The translations under genes and the position numbers were made by a program. The notes under the pieces are model-generated. The model was given only the letters and a program-made list of their open reading frames with translations. It was not told the DNA's origin and made no database searches. A stretch of DNA of 37,513 bases from contig CAZIKB010000060.1 of NCBI GenBank assembly GCA_964539665.1, positions 1 through 37,513 on the forward strand, read 5' to 3'. This DNA comes from CAZIKB01 sp964539665. GTDB lineage: Bacteria; Zhuqueibacterota; Zhuqueibacteria; Oceanimicrobiales; Oceanimicrobiaceae. This document shows positions 14,098-23,249 of the stretch, one piece after another (within the stretch, counting starts at the first letter, position 1; every line of letters begins with the position of its first letter).

Positions 14098-17000
14098 ATG
14101 AAAAAAAACAAAAAGCAATCCAATCATGATTTTGAATCCCCCTGGTTTGACCTGGAATATGGAATGCGGTTTCAGGTATTTCAGAACTTGATGCGTTTTC
14201 GTATTCGAAATATTTTACTGGTCTCGAGTTTGTATGATCTGTTTTTATTTGAAGAGGATGGTAGACTTTTTGAACTCCTACGCGAAGAATATCTTGGCTT
14301 GAATCTTACTCATGTTCCTGAACTAACACAGGTTTCCAGCGGTAAGGAAGCTATTTCAATGCTGAAAGAACAAAAGCGCTTTGATTTAATAATAACAACA
14401 CTTCATATTGAAGATATGCAGGCGTACAATTTTGCCCAATTAGTGCGGAATTCAAAAATAGATATTCCTATTGTTCTATTGGCATACGATCACACTGAAC
14501 TGTCAGAATTATTACTTTACCATGATCCGTCTGTTTTTGACCAGATTTTTATTTGGCAAGGTGATTTCCGAATAATTATTGGCATAATTAAAAGCCTGGA
14601 AGATAAATTCAATGTGGAACACGATACTCGGGTAGTTGGTGTTCAATCAATCATTTTAATTGAAGACCAGGTTCAATTCTATTCCTCATATTTACCAATA
14701 ATTTATATGGAATTATTTAAACAGGCGCAACGATTGATTTTTGAAGGGATTAGCTTGTCTCACAAATTACTCAGAATGCGAGCACGGCCTAAAATTCTGT
14801 TGTGTACAACCTATGAAGAAGCCTGGAATTACTTTTCGAAATATAAAGATACAATATTGGGAGTTATATCAGATATTGATTTTATTCATCAAGGCAAACA
14901 GGATCCTTACGCGGGGATAAAATTTGCCAGGAATGTTAAACGTCAACACGTAGACATTCCAATCCTTCTGCAATCCAATGTGCCTGAAAATGAAATCAAA
15001 GCCAATGAATCAGGAGCTGCCTTTTTATTAAAGAATTCACCCACTTTGTTGCAAGAACTGCGTCAATTTATGTTCGACCATTTTGGATTTGGTGATTTTA
15101 TTTTCCGAGCGCCGGATGGAAAAGAATATGGTCGCTCTGTCGATTTAAAATCATTAGAAAAACAGATTCAAATCGTACCAGAAGATAGCATTAAATTTCA
15201 TAGCGAAAGAAATCATTTTTCTAACTGGTTAAAAGCCAGAACCGAATTTTGGTTAGCGCACCAATTAAGACCGCGTAAGGTTTCTGATTTTCCTTCTATT
15301 AAAGCTTTAAGAGAAAATTTAATTTCATCACTACGCGAATACAGAAAAACCAGACAGATCGGTATTCTTACAGATTTTGAAAAAGAATCATTCTATCCTC
15401 TGAGTAGCTTTGCGCGAGTTGGCGGCGGTTCCTTAGGCGGGAAAGCGCGTGGTTTGAGCTTTATCAATAAACTAATTTACAATTACAAAGTTAATAACCG
15501 CTTCGATGATGTTAATATTTATGTTCCACCTGCAATTGTCCTTGGAACGAATGTATTTGATCAATTCCTGGATGAAAATGATCTGCGAAACTTTGCATTG
15601 AACGCATCGAATGACTGGAAAATTAACCAGAGGCTTTTGCAATCTGAAAACTTTCCAAGTGAAATACTTCAGGATTTAAAAGATTTTCTGGAAATTATTG
15701 ATAGCCCATTGGCTGTTCGCTCTTCGAGCTTACTGGAAGATTCGCAATATTTTCCATTTGCTGGCGTTTATGAGACCATTATGCTTCCAAATAATAATGA
15801 TGAGCTCAAGGTGCGATTGAATGAATTGGTCAGTGCAATCAAACTGATTTACGCATCAACTTTCTACCAAAGAGCCAAGAATTATTTCAAAGTTACTTCG
15901 TATCGCCTTGAAGAAGAGAAAATGGCTGTGGTGGTTCAAAAGATGGTAGGGGTGAAACATGGCGATCGATTTTATCCTGATTTTTCCGGAGTAGCAAAAT
16001 CATATAACTTTTATCCAGTACCTCCCCAAAAATCATCAGATGGAATCTCTACTGTTGCTTTGGGTTTAGGCAAGACCGTGGTCGATGGCGACCTGTCTGT
16101 AAAGTTTTGTCCGAAATATCCTACTCTTTTACCTCAGTTCAATTCAGTTGAAGAATCGTTAAAAAATAATCAGCAAAATTTTTATGCTTTAAGATTAAAG
16201 GGTAATTTTAAAGATGAAATTGAAACGCAGGATATTTTTATTGAAAAATTTGGATTAGAGAGTGCAGAAAATGACGGTACTTTGAAACACGTCGGTTCTA
16301 CTTATACCCACGAGAATCACACAATCTATGACGGCATATCGAGAATAGGACATAGAATAGTCACCTTTGCTCCTATTTTAAAGCATAAGTTGTATCCGCT
16401 ACCCGAAATCATCGAATTATTATTACAAATGGGAAGCTGGGCTATGGGTACGCCGGTCGAAATCGAATTTGCGGCTGATCTTTCCGTAGCAAAAGGTAAA
16501 CCTCAGGAATTTGGGATTTTGCAAATGCGGCCTTTAGTCATAAGGCATGAATTTGATGTTTTGGATATTGAAGATGAGGAGCAGGATAAATTAATCTGCA
16601 AGAGTAACAATGTCCTGGGAAACGGCATAATTAATAACATATGTGACATTGTAGTTGTGGATTTACTTCATTTTGACCGCTTCAAAAGCCATGATGTAGC
16701 GAAAGAAATAAGTATGTTTAACTCAAAATTAATATCCCAAAACCGGCCTTATCTATTAATCGGCGTGGGTCGTTGGGGCTCATTGGATCCTTTATTAGGT
16801 ATTCCGGTAAAATGGGAACAAATTTACGGAGCAAAAATTATTGTTGAAACTGGATTTAAGGATTTTAGCGTCACACCCTCACAAGGCTCACATTTTTTTC
16901 ATAATCTTACATCTTTCAGGATTGGATATTTTACTGTTAATGCTGATACAAATGATGGATTCATCAATTGGGATTGGCTGTTGCGGCAAGATGCTGTGGA

Positions 17001-17100
17001 ACAAATGAAATATACCCGATTGATCCATTTTACAAGCCCATTAACTGTTAAAATGAACGGTCGCGAGAACAGCGGCATAATTTTAAAACCGATTTTATGA
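14098..17100 (+). CDS. receiver-like/pseudo-receiver protein fused to a PEP synthase/PPDK-type ATP-binding domain
   Basis: 1000 residues from the ATG at 14098; an upstream in-frame TTG lies inside the gdhA terminator and is rejected. Residues ~37-165 form a receiver-like fold without acid pair or phospho-acceptor (the Asp position is Thr in DLIITTLHI), so a pseudo-receiver. Residues ~183-328 form a second receiver with an apparently complete set: Glu189-Asp190 pair, Asp259 in ISDIDF, Ser293 and Lys312. From ~438 to ~820 there is a PPDK_N/PEP-synthase ATP-grasp domain with GGKARGL (Lys449), SPLAVRSSSLLEDSQ (Arg541), FAGVYET and the closing LQMRPLV. The last ~180 residues contain GRWGSLDPLLGIPV and SQGSHFFHN. 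The swivelling phospho-His domain and PEP/pyruvate barrel are absent, so this is probably not a complete PEP synthase. A phospho-regulated ATP-dependent phosphotransferase is inferred. Confidence 0.85.
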   Translation: MKKNKKQSNHDFESPWFDLEYGMRFQVFQNLMRFRIRNILLVSSLYDLFLFEEDGRLFELLREEYLGLNLTHVPELTQVSSGKEAISMLKEQKRFDLIITTLHIEDMQAYNFAQLVRNSKIDIPIVLLAYDHTELSELLLYHDPSVFDQIFIWQGDFRIIIGIIKSLEDKFNVEHDTRVVGVQSIILIEDQVQFYSSYLPIIYMELFKQAQRLIFEGISLSHKLLRMRARPKILLCTTYEEAWNYFSKYKDTILGVISDIDFIHQGKQDPYAGIKFARNVKRQHVDIPILLQSNVPENEIKANESGAAFLLKNSPTLLQELRQFMFDHFGFGDFIFRAPDGKEYGRSVDLKSLEKQIQIVPEDSIKFHSERNHFSNWLKARTEFWLAHQLRPRKVSDFPSIKALRENLISSLREYRKTRQIGILTDFEKESFYPLSSFARVGGGSLGGKARGLSFINKLIYNYKVNNRFDDVNIYVPPAIVLGTNVFDQFLDENDLRNFALNASNDWKINQRLLQSENFPSEILQDLKDFLEIIDSPLAVRSSSLLEDSQYFPFAGVYETIMLPNNNDELKVRLNELVSAIKLIYASTFYQRAKNYFKVTSYRLEEEKMAVVVQKMVGVKHGDRFYPDFSGVAKSYNFYPVPPQKSSDGISTVALGLGKTVVDGDLSVKFCPKYPTLLPQFNSVEESLKNNQQNFYALRLKGNFKDEIETQDIFIEKFGLESAENDGTLKHVGSTYTHENHTIYDGISRIGHRIVTFAPILKHKLYPLPEIIELLLQMGSWAMGTPVEIEFAADLSVAKGKPQEFGILQMRPLVIRHEFDVLDIEDEEQDKLICKSNNVLGNGIINNICDIVVVDLLHFDRFKSHDVAKEISMFNSKLISQNRPYLLIGVGRWGSLDPLLGIPVKWEQIYGAKIIVETGFKDFSVTPSQGSHFFHNLTSFRIGYFTVNADTNDGFINWDWLLRQDAVEQMKYTRLIHFTSPLTVKMNGRENSGIILKPIL

Positions 17101-17239
17101 AAATTATGTTGATTTTATTATTTGATTTTCTTAACATTGAATAAATCTAGCATATCGTTATTCAGAAACTTGACATCCAGAAATTAATCTATCCACAATC
17201 ATTTAAACGTAATTACTCATTTCAATGTGAGGCTACTAT

Positions 17240-17857
17240 ATGAAAGATGAAGCCCAACCAAAAAACATTTCACGTAGAAAGTTTATCAAAGGAGTGGGAG
17301 CGGGGGTTGTCGGAAGCTCGGTACTCATGTCCACCTTAGAGGCTGAAACCCATAAAGAAAGCGAAATAAGTATAGAAAATCTCGAAAGGACTGAGCTGCT
17401 ATCACTTAAAGTCAATGGTCAAAAAGTGCGTGTACACGTGGAAGCACGAACTACTCTGGCCGAACTGATTCGAGATCGCCTGCAATTATCCGGCACTAAA
17501 ATTGTGTGCAACCAGGGAGAATGTGGCAGTTGTACTGTGCTTTTAGATGGCAAGGCGGTTTATTCCTGTCACACTCTGGCTCTGGATGCAATGGATAAAG
17601 AAGTTACAACGATAGAAGGATTGCTTTCTGGGGAAAAATTGCACCCGACACAGGCAGCTTTCCATGAAAAGGATGGCTACCAATGTGGTTTTTGCACGCC
17701 GGGCCAGGTTATGGCTGCACAAGCTTTGTTGCTGAAAAATGCAAATCCTAATCGAGAACAAATAATTAAAGGTATGTCAGGGAATCTCTGTCGGTGCGGC
17801 GCATATCCAAATATTATCGCTTCTGTGGAAGCTGCTGCAAAAACGGCAACAAGTTAG
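17240..17857 (+). CDS. molybdenum hydroxylase [2Fe-2S] subunit with Tat signal (PaoA/YagT-like)
   Basis: 205 residues, the small electron-transfer subunit of a xanthine-oxidase-family enzyme. A twin-arginine signal, SRRKFIKGVGAG, lies at 11-22 and predicts export of the folded complex to the periplasm. The ferredoxin-like cluster is bound by Cys90, Cys95, Cys98 and Cys110 (CNQGECGSC...C). The second, helical-domain cluster is bound by Cys149, Cys152, Cys184 and Cys186 (CGFC ... CRC). All eight ligands are present. It is the first gene of a three-gene operon with the molybdopterin and FAD subunits, and the only one with a Tat signal, so the other two would travel with it as passengers. Domain architecture fits E. 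coli PaoA (YagT). Confidence 0.92.
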   Translation: MKDEAQPKNISRRKFIKGVGAGVVGSSVLMSTLEAETHKESEISIENLERTELLSLKVNGQKVRVHVEARTTLAELIRDRLQLSGTKIVCNQGECGSCTVLLDGKAVYSCHTLALDAMDKEVTTIEGLLSGEKLHPTQAAFHEKDGYQCGFCTPGQVMAAQALLLKNANPNREQIIKGMSGNLCRCGAYPNIIASVEAAAKTATS

Positions 17858-17914
17858 TTTTTAATGCCCCAAAAAACAGATTTCTATAAATTTATTTGAA
17901 ATCCGGGAGGAGCT

Positions 17915-20209
17915 ATGCCTCATAAAATAGTTAAATCAAAATATTTTGTTGAAGAAAATTTTGTAGAAACTCTTGCTGAAGTTCCTACAGAAGAAATAAA
18001 ACCATGGGGACCTGAAGAAAAGCTTGAAGTGATTGGGAAACCCATTTCCCGTGTGGATGGACATGATAAAGTCAGTGGCAGTTCGGTTTACACTTTTGAC
18101 GTGAACTTACCCAATATGGCTCATGCTAAAATCCTTCGCTGTCCGTTTCCACATGCCCGAATTAAATCGATTGACTTAAGTAAAGCTAAAAATCATCCGG
18201 GCGTACTGGCAGTAATTGCAAACGAAAATACTCCCAAAATTGGCTGGTACTATGATACGAGCAGCCTTTTCGATTCTCATCTTCGATATGAAGGCGACGA
18301 AGTTGCCGGCATTGTGGCTAAAACTGAACAGATTGCGCAGGATGCGTTAAAGTTGATTGAAGTCGAATATGAAGAGCTACCTTTTGTGGTGGATCCTGAG
18401 CAAGCCATGAAATCTGATGCTCCCCAAATTCATGAATCTGGCAATATCATGCGTGGAAAGCCAGATACTTATGAGCGTGGAAATGTTGAGGATGGCTTTA
18501 ATGAAGCGGAAGTTATTGTCGAAGAAAAATTTTCTACACAGGTTTTGGTTCACAATACCGCTGAGGTGCATTGTAGCGTTGTAAACTGGGATGGTGATAA
18601 ATTAACTGTTTGGGATTCCACTCAAGCGATTTTCTCTGTTCGGGATGCGGTTGCCAGGAGCCTGAATATTCCAGCCAGTCATGTTCGAGTCATTAAAAAA
18701 TATATGGGCGGTGGATTTGGCAGTAAACTTGAAGCCGGTAAATATACAGTGATTGCAGCTTTATTAGCACGAGAAACAGGGCGGCCGGTTAAAATAAAAT
18801 TGGACCGCAAGGAAATGAATCTGGCGGTTGGGAACCGTCCAAGTTCTGTCCAATCCTTAAAGATTGGCGCAAAAAAAGATGGTACTATAATGGCTATGAC
18901 GCATGATTCATTTGGCGCTTCTGGTGCGTATCCAAGCGGCGCTGGTTGTAGCTGGCCATTTCGTACTCTTTACCAGTGTTCTAATGTACGTACAGAAGAA
19001 TACAGCGTTTTTATCAATGCAGGCCGTGGACGTCCATTTAGGGCGCCTGGTCATGTGCAGGGAACTTTTGCCTTAGAGTCCATTATGGATGATGTGGCTG
19101 CAAAGCTCAATATGGATCCGCTTGAATTTCGTTTGAAAAATTATACTGAAATTGACCAAACTTCAAACCTGCCATATACCAGTAAGAGACTGCGTGAAGC
19201 CTATGAAAATGGTGCAGAAGCGATTGGATGGGCAAATCGAAGAAAGGCTGCAACAGCAAATTCTGGTCATGTAAAGCGAGGTATCGGCATGGCTTCGCAG
19301 ATCTGGTGGGGAGGAGGCGGTCCGCCCACTTATGCTACGCTTAAATTAAATCGGGATGGCAGCGTTCATGTGTTGGCTGGTACGCAGGACCTTGGCACGG
19401 GAACTTATACATTCATTGCCATGGTTGCAGCCGAAGTTTTAGAACTGCCATTGGAAAAAATAAAAGTCACAATTGGCGATACGGATGCCTGTCCTTATTG
19501 CGTCCTAAGCGGCGGCAGTTTGACAGCGCCTTCAGTGTCGCCTGCGGTTCGTGATGCTGCCGAGCAGATGAAAAGTAAATTAATTTCAGGAGCGTCTGCA
19601 GTATTAGAAATACCAGAAAATCAACTAAAATATGTTAAAGGTATAATTTCATCAAAGCAGGATGGCTCAAAGCAGATTTCTACTTCAGAATTGGTCCGGA
19701 AAATGCGAGAACAGGTGTTGGTTACTACCGGAGCGCGGGCTGCAAATCCTGAGGGTTATGCCATCAACACATTCGGGGCGCAATTCGCCGAGGTAGAAGT
19801 GAATACTGAAACCGGCAAAGTACGTGTATTGAAGGTAGTCGCCGCGCATGATATCGGAAGGGTATTAAACCGTAAGACTATGGAAAATCAAGTTCATGGC
19901 GGTATTATGCAAGGTGTGAGTTTTGCTCTTTTTGAGGAACGCGTGATGGACGAGTACACGGGTAAAGTCCTGACAACAAATATGCAAACCTACAAAATAC
20001 CAACGATTACAGATACTCCGAAAATTGAGGTTATAATTGTCAGTGACGGCGATCCATTAATAAGCAATACCGGTGTAAAAGGAGTTGGGGAGCCGGCTCA
20101 CATACCAACGGCAGGAGCTATAGCAAATGCTATTTATAATGCTATTGGTGTTCGCATAAAGAGCAGCCCAATGACTCCGGATAAAGTGTTAATGGCTTTA
20201 AAAGCATAA
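17915..20209 (+). CDS. molybdenum hydroxylase molybdopterin-binding large subunit (PaoC/YagR-like)
   Basis: 764 residues, catalytic subunit that hydroxylates a substrate (aldehyde, purine or N-heterocycle) at the molybdenum cofactor. The start follows GGGAGGAG by a few bases. After an N-terminal ~30-residue extension, the family's first domain starts near GKPISRVDGHDKVSGSSVYTFD. Molybdopterin-contact motifs are GGGFGSK and 'RAPGHVQGTFALESIMD'; the catalytic base Glu726 lies in GVKGVGEPAH. Its length, near 730 residues, matches the YagR/PaoC class rather than the ~800-residue CO dehydrogenase CoxL, and the CoxL active-site loop is not evident. No cofactor-insertion chaperone (XdhC/PaoD type) lies in the window. 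Substrate specificity cannot be read from the sequence. Confidence 0.92.
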   Translation: MPHKIVKSKYFVEENFVETLAEVPTEEIKPWGPEEKLEVIGKPISRVDGHDKVSGSSVYTFDVNLPNMAHAKILRCPFPHARIKSIDLSKAKNHPGVLAVIANENTPKIGWYYDTSSLFDSHLRYEGDEVAGIVAKTEQIAQDALKLIEVEYEELPFVVDPEQAMKSDAPQIHESGNIMRGKPDTYERGNVEDGFNEAEVIVEEKFSTQVLVHNTAEVHCSVVNWDGDKLTVWDSTQAIFSVRDAVARSLNIPASHVRVIKKYMGGGFGSKLEAGKYTVIAALLARETGRPVKIKLDRKEMNLAVGNRPSSVQSLKIGAKKDGTIMAMTHDSFGASGAYPSGAGCSWPFRTLYQCSNVRTEEYSVFINAGRGRPFRAPGHVQGTFALESIMDDVAAKLNMDPLEFRLKNYTEIDQTSNLPYTSKRLREAYENGAEAIGWANRRKAATANSGHVKRGIGMASQIWWGGGGPPTYATLKLNRDGSVHVLAGTQDLGTGTYTFIAMVAAEVLELPLEKIKVTIGDTDACPYCVLSGGSLTAPSVSPAVRDAAEQMKSKLISGASAVLEIPENQLKYVKGIISSKQDGSKQISTSELVRKMREQVLVTTGARAANPEGYAINTFGAQFAEVEVNTETGKVRVLKVVAAHDIGRVLNRKTMENQVHGGIMQGVSFALFEERVMDEYTGKVLTTNMQTYKIPTITDTPKIEVIIVSDGDPLISNTGVKGVGEPAHIPTAGAIANAIYNAIGVRIKSSPMTPDKVLMALKA

Positions 20210-20241
20210 TAAGAATTTAAATAACAAGAGGGTTTTAAAAA

Positions 20242-21219
20242 ATGAATAATTTTGAATATTTACAACCCAAAGATTTAAAAGACGCCAGCAGTCTTTTTAA
20301 AAAAACAGCACAACAGTGCCTACTTTTTGCAGGCGGTACCGACGTCCTTGGATTAATGAAGGATGAAATCATAAGCCCGGAGAAGTTGGTAAACCTGAAA
20401 TCAATCACTGGCCTGAACGAAATTAAATTTACTCCTGGAACGGGCTTAAAAATCGGTGCACTCGTTTCTGTTACCGAAATAGCAGAACACCCAATCATTG
20501 CTGAAAAATATACCATATTGCAGCAAGCGGCACAGGAAGTGGCATCACCGCAGTTAAGAAATGTCGGAACACTTGGCGGAAATATTTGTCAACGACCGCG
20601 ATGCAGCTACTTTCGAGGCGACTTCGACTGCCTGCGTAAAGGTGGAGACATGTGCTTCGCTGTGGATGGCTTCAATAAGTATCATGGAATTGTTGCAGGC
20701 GGGCCATGCTATATTGTGCATCCGTCAGACATGGCAGTAGCTTTGTTGGCGCTTGACGCTAAAGTTTCCATCTTTTCCGGGAAGAAATCCCGTGTAATCC
20801 CAATTAGTGATTTCTTTGTTCTGCCTGAACAGGATGTAACAAGTGAGAATATTTTGCAACCAGGCGAGATAGTTCATGAAGTGCATATACCAGCTTATTC
20901 GGCAAATGTTAAAACAGGGTATGTCAAGTTCACAGAACGCGAGGTTTGGGATTTTGCGGTAGTCAGCGTTGGGGCTGTTCTCCAAAAAGATGGCAGCAAT
21001 ATTGCATCAGGAAGAGTGGCCTTTGGTGGTGTTGCACCAGTTCCCTGGCAAGATGAGACCATCAATAAGGGCTTGACTGGTATATCTGCTAATCCAGATT
21101 CAGTGACAGAAGTTGCCCAAAAAAGCTTTACAGAGGCTGAACCTCTCCCTATGAATGAATATAAAGTTCCCCTGGCTCGTAATCTCGTTAAACAGTTATT
21201 AATGCAACTTTCAGGCTGA
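20242..21219 (+). CDS. molybdenum hydroxylase FAD-binding subunit with extra Fe-S cysteines (PaoB/YagS-like)
   Basis: 325 residues. The FAD fold is shown by LLFAGGTDVLGLMK (27-40) and 'QLRNVGTLGGNICQ'. Between them and the second half lies a cysteine-rich insertion, Cys116, Cys121, Cys130 and Cys138 (CQRPRC...C...C), the pattern that carries a [4Fe-4S] cluster in E. coli PaoB and in 4-hydroxybenzoyl-CoA reductase. Together with the Tat-bearing small subunit this points to a PaoABC-type aldehyde oxidoreductase rather than xanthine dehydrogenase. It follows the large subunit by 32 bases with an AAGAGGG ribosome-binding site. Gene order here is small-large-FAD, whereas PaoABC is small-FAD-large. 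Confidence 0.92.
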   Translation: MNNFEYLQPKDLKDASSLFKKTAQQCLLFAGGTDVLGLMKDEIISPEKLVNLKSITGLNEIKFTPGTGLKIGALVSVTEIAEHPIIAEKYTILQQAAQEVASPQLRNVGTLGGNICQRPRCSYFRGDFDCLRKGGDMCFAVDGFNKYHGIVAGGPCYIVHPSDMAVALLALDAKVSIFSGKKSRVIPISDFFVLPEQDVTSENILQPGEIVHEVHIPAYSANVKTGYVKFTEREVWDFAVVSVGAVLQKDGSNIASGRVAFGGVAPVPWQDETINKGLTGISANPDSVTEVAQKSFTEAEPLPMNEYKVPLARNLVKQLLMQLSG

Positions 21220-21788
21220 TCCGAAATTGTGAAGAGTTTTTGAGCACACAGAGTTTTAGGGATCTAAAAAATTAAAACCGGATCTGGAAACCATAAATCA
21301 ACTGAATTGTGTCTTTTAGGGAACGCTGGGTTGTCGTAATGCAATCGTCTCGATTGCAAATGTTCTCAATAGTACCTACGTTTCTTGCCTTCCCATTTAA
21401 GCGGTTCGTCCAATTTCAAAGCAATATTATACCATACCAGATACTTCCTACTAAGAATTTAACCTAAACCATTCAATTTTGTTACTCCAAACGCATCTTT
21501 TTACAACCCTCTTGTTATTTATTTATCAAGGGAATGATTTATAATGTACGTATTGTTAGTTGTATAGATGTACTATTAAACATCAATGTATTGTAAACGG
21601 GGAATACAAAGTTATCAGATGTTACAGTAACCTGATAGGATTCAAATATATACTCAACCTGATAACCTATTAATTTATAATGATTAATAGCCGCACAGCA
21701 ACTGATAAGCAGAATCCTGTATTCGGCATGAATCTTGCCTGACTACTTCGTAATGATCAATCATGCGAGCAGATATTAGGATAACGCA
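21220..21788. other. 569-bp intergenic region with repeated CTGATA motifs
   Basis: No credible gene. AACCTGATA occurs at 21629-21637 and again at 21656-21664, and CTGATAA recurs near 21700. The first copy is half of an imperfect inverted repeat, ATCAGATGTTAC/GTAACCTGAT, at 21614-21636. This clustered arrangement looks like a regulator-binding region for the small gene at 21789, but no regulator is nearby. The left part shows only AT-rich sequence. Confidence 0.45.
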
Positions 21789-22073
21789 ATGGCAACTTTG
21801 ATTACTATTAAACAACAAATTAAAAAAACAGTCGACGGAAAATATTCAGATTGGCAAATTGGTGTAACAAATGATCCAAAACATAGAAAAGCCCAACTGG
21901 GTAATCCGTTAAGCTGGCTGCAGTGGAAGGTTGATACCGAAGAAACCGCGTTTATGGGTGCACAATATTTTCAAAAAAAAGGTATGCTGTGCGATGGGGA
22001 ACTACCGAAATCAGCAAAATATATATATATTTTACTTGTGCATAGTTTCGATAACAACATTGTATTTTATTAA
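21789..22073 (+). CDS. small GIY-YIG-like protein (degenerate)
   Basis: 94 residues. The core 'DWQIGVTNDPKHRKAQLGNPLSWLQWKVDTEETAFMGAQYFQKKGM' resembles the GIY-YIG nuclease-fold family found as 75-95-residue single-domain proteins: a beta strand carrying IGVT, a helix starting NDPxxRK, then a W-rich strand and a helix with a conserved 'FxxKGM'. The first GIY half is not canonical (here SDW), so catalytic activity is doubtful. No signal peptide is present; a cytoplasmic protein is expected. AGGA lies 8 bases before the ATG. It stands alone between two long intergenic regions, with possible operator repeats upstream and a hairpin downstream. Family assignment is moderate. Confidence 0.65.
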   Translation: MATLITIKQQIKKTVDGKYSDWQIGVTNDPKHRKAQLGNPLSWLQWKVDTEETAFMGAQYFQKKGMLCDGELPKSAKYIYILLVHSFDNNIVFY

Positions 22074-22487
22074 GGTTAGTTCGGAATTACTTCATTTTGT
22101 CCTTTCGAATCCAGTTGCATTTTTATCGGACTGATAAATCTGCAACTTCGATATTATAAGATTTCTCAAGTCATTCAAAATAAAATTATTAGCTATTGTA
22201 TAGCATTTAATTCTTCTACAAAAAATCAATCACAAAATACTTCTTTCAATAGTCTACTCTGTCTTTGAAACGCTGACCTTGCATCAGGTGGGTATATTGA
22301 GTATTTATCCTGTAACAATTATTCTTGCGAGTCTATGTTATGGTTAAGTTATGTAATTTGAGTTGTTTAGTGTTCTTTTATCCTGAGATTATAAACAACC
22401 AAACGAAAAATAATAAATATAATTTATTGCAAGTTTTAAATTTTCTTTTATTATGTTGTTATTCACTAAACGAACTGAAATACTTTT
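22074..22487. other. 414-bp AT-rich intergenic region
   Basis: It contains the hairpin at 22114-22146. The remaining sequence is very AT-rich; an 89-codon open frame across 22325-22594 overlaps the following gene out of frame and has low-complexity composition, so it is not called. The promoter of the metallopeptidase gene should lie here but no clear boxes were recognised. Confidence 0.4.
22114..22146 (+). terminator. hairpin downstream of the small GIY-YIG-like gene, possible terminator
   Basis: Two 14-base arms, GTTGCATTTTTATC and GATAAATCTGCAAC, pair with only two central mismatches around a 5-base loop. It starts 41 bases after the stop codon. It lacks a following U-tract, so it may instead be an RNA-stabilising structure or a mobile palindrome. 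Confidence 0.4.
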
Positions 22488-23225
22488 ATGACACAGAAAA
22501 ACCAGAATTTACAAAAATCTGTCGCTTTAAATATAGATGGAGTTGGTTCAGTCCTGTTCAAAAAGAGTATCAGGGCCAGGCATTTAAATATTAGAATAAA
22601 ACATAACACTGGTGTGCAGGTTTCCGTGCCAAAAGGCATGAGTTTTTATAAGGCGAAACAAATTGTCAGAACAAAGACCGACTGGATTCATAGGAATTTG
22701 GAAAAGATAAATAATAATGAGTTAAAGAATGTTTTATATGATGGTTCCCAACCCATAAAATCCCGCCATCATATTTTGGATGTAAGAGCTGGCCGAGTAA
22801 CTAAAATCTCGATAATATTAGTCAATGGAGTGATTAAAGTACGTTATCCAGAAAATTATAAAATTACCGATCCAATTGTTCAATCAGCAATTAAAACAGC
22901 GTTGATCGCGGCTTATCGCAAAGAAGCAAAAGCATATCTTCCAGCAAGATTAGCATACCTTGCCAATGAGCATGGTTTTGAATACAATAAAGTATTTATT
23001 AAAAATCACAAATCCCGATGGGGTAGCTGTTCTGCAAAAAACAACATTAATCTGAATCTGCATTTAATGCGTTTACCGGACGAACTCATCGATTATGTTA
23101 TCATGCATGAACTTGTCCATACAAAAATAAAGAATCATAGCCGTGAATATTGGACGCTGCTGGAAAATATTTGCGGCGATGTGAAAGAATATAAAAAAAG
23201 GATACGTAATTATGTTATAAATTAG
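22488..23225 (+). CDS. YgjP-like zinc metallopeptidase (DUF45 family)
   Basis: 245 residues, typical for the family. The zinc site is HELVH (His207, Glu208, His211) followed by His217 in KNHSREYW, and the family hallmark KSRWGSCS lies at ~175-182. The N-terminal half carries the usual 'RIKHNTGVQVSVPKG' beta-region. No signal peptide is visible; cytoplasmic. Family members resemble SprT-type proteases and often sit beside type I restriction hsdR genes, but none is here, so this is an orphan copy. The ATG at 22488 lacks a clear Shine-Dalgarno. Substrates are unknown for the family. Confidence 0.88.
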   Translation: MTQKNQNLQKSVALNIDGVGSVLFKKSIRARHLNIRIKHNTGVQVSVPKGMSFYKAKQIVRTKTDWIHRNLEKINNNELKNVLYDGSQPIKSRHHILDVRAGRVTKISIILVNGVIKVRYPENYKITDPIVQSAIKTALIAAYRKEAKAYLPARLAYLANEHGFEYNKVFIKNHKSRWGSCSAKNNINLNLHLMRLPDELIDYVIMHELVHTKIKNHSREYWTLLENICGDVKEYKKRIRNYVIN

Positions 23226-23249
23226 TGATTGAATGAACACAGTCCTTTT

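Noticed and set aside
14098..17100. Annotation as a functional PEP synthase (ppsA) or PPDK
   Set aside because: The phospho-His domain and PEP/pyruvate-binding barrel are not present, so the full reaction is not supported.
22325..22594. 89-codon open frame
   Set aside because: AT-rich, overlaps the metallopeptidase gene in another frame and has no recognisable protein features.
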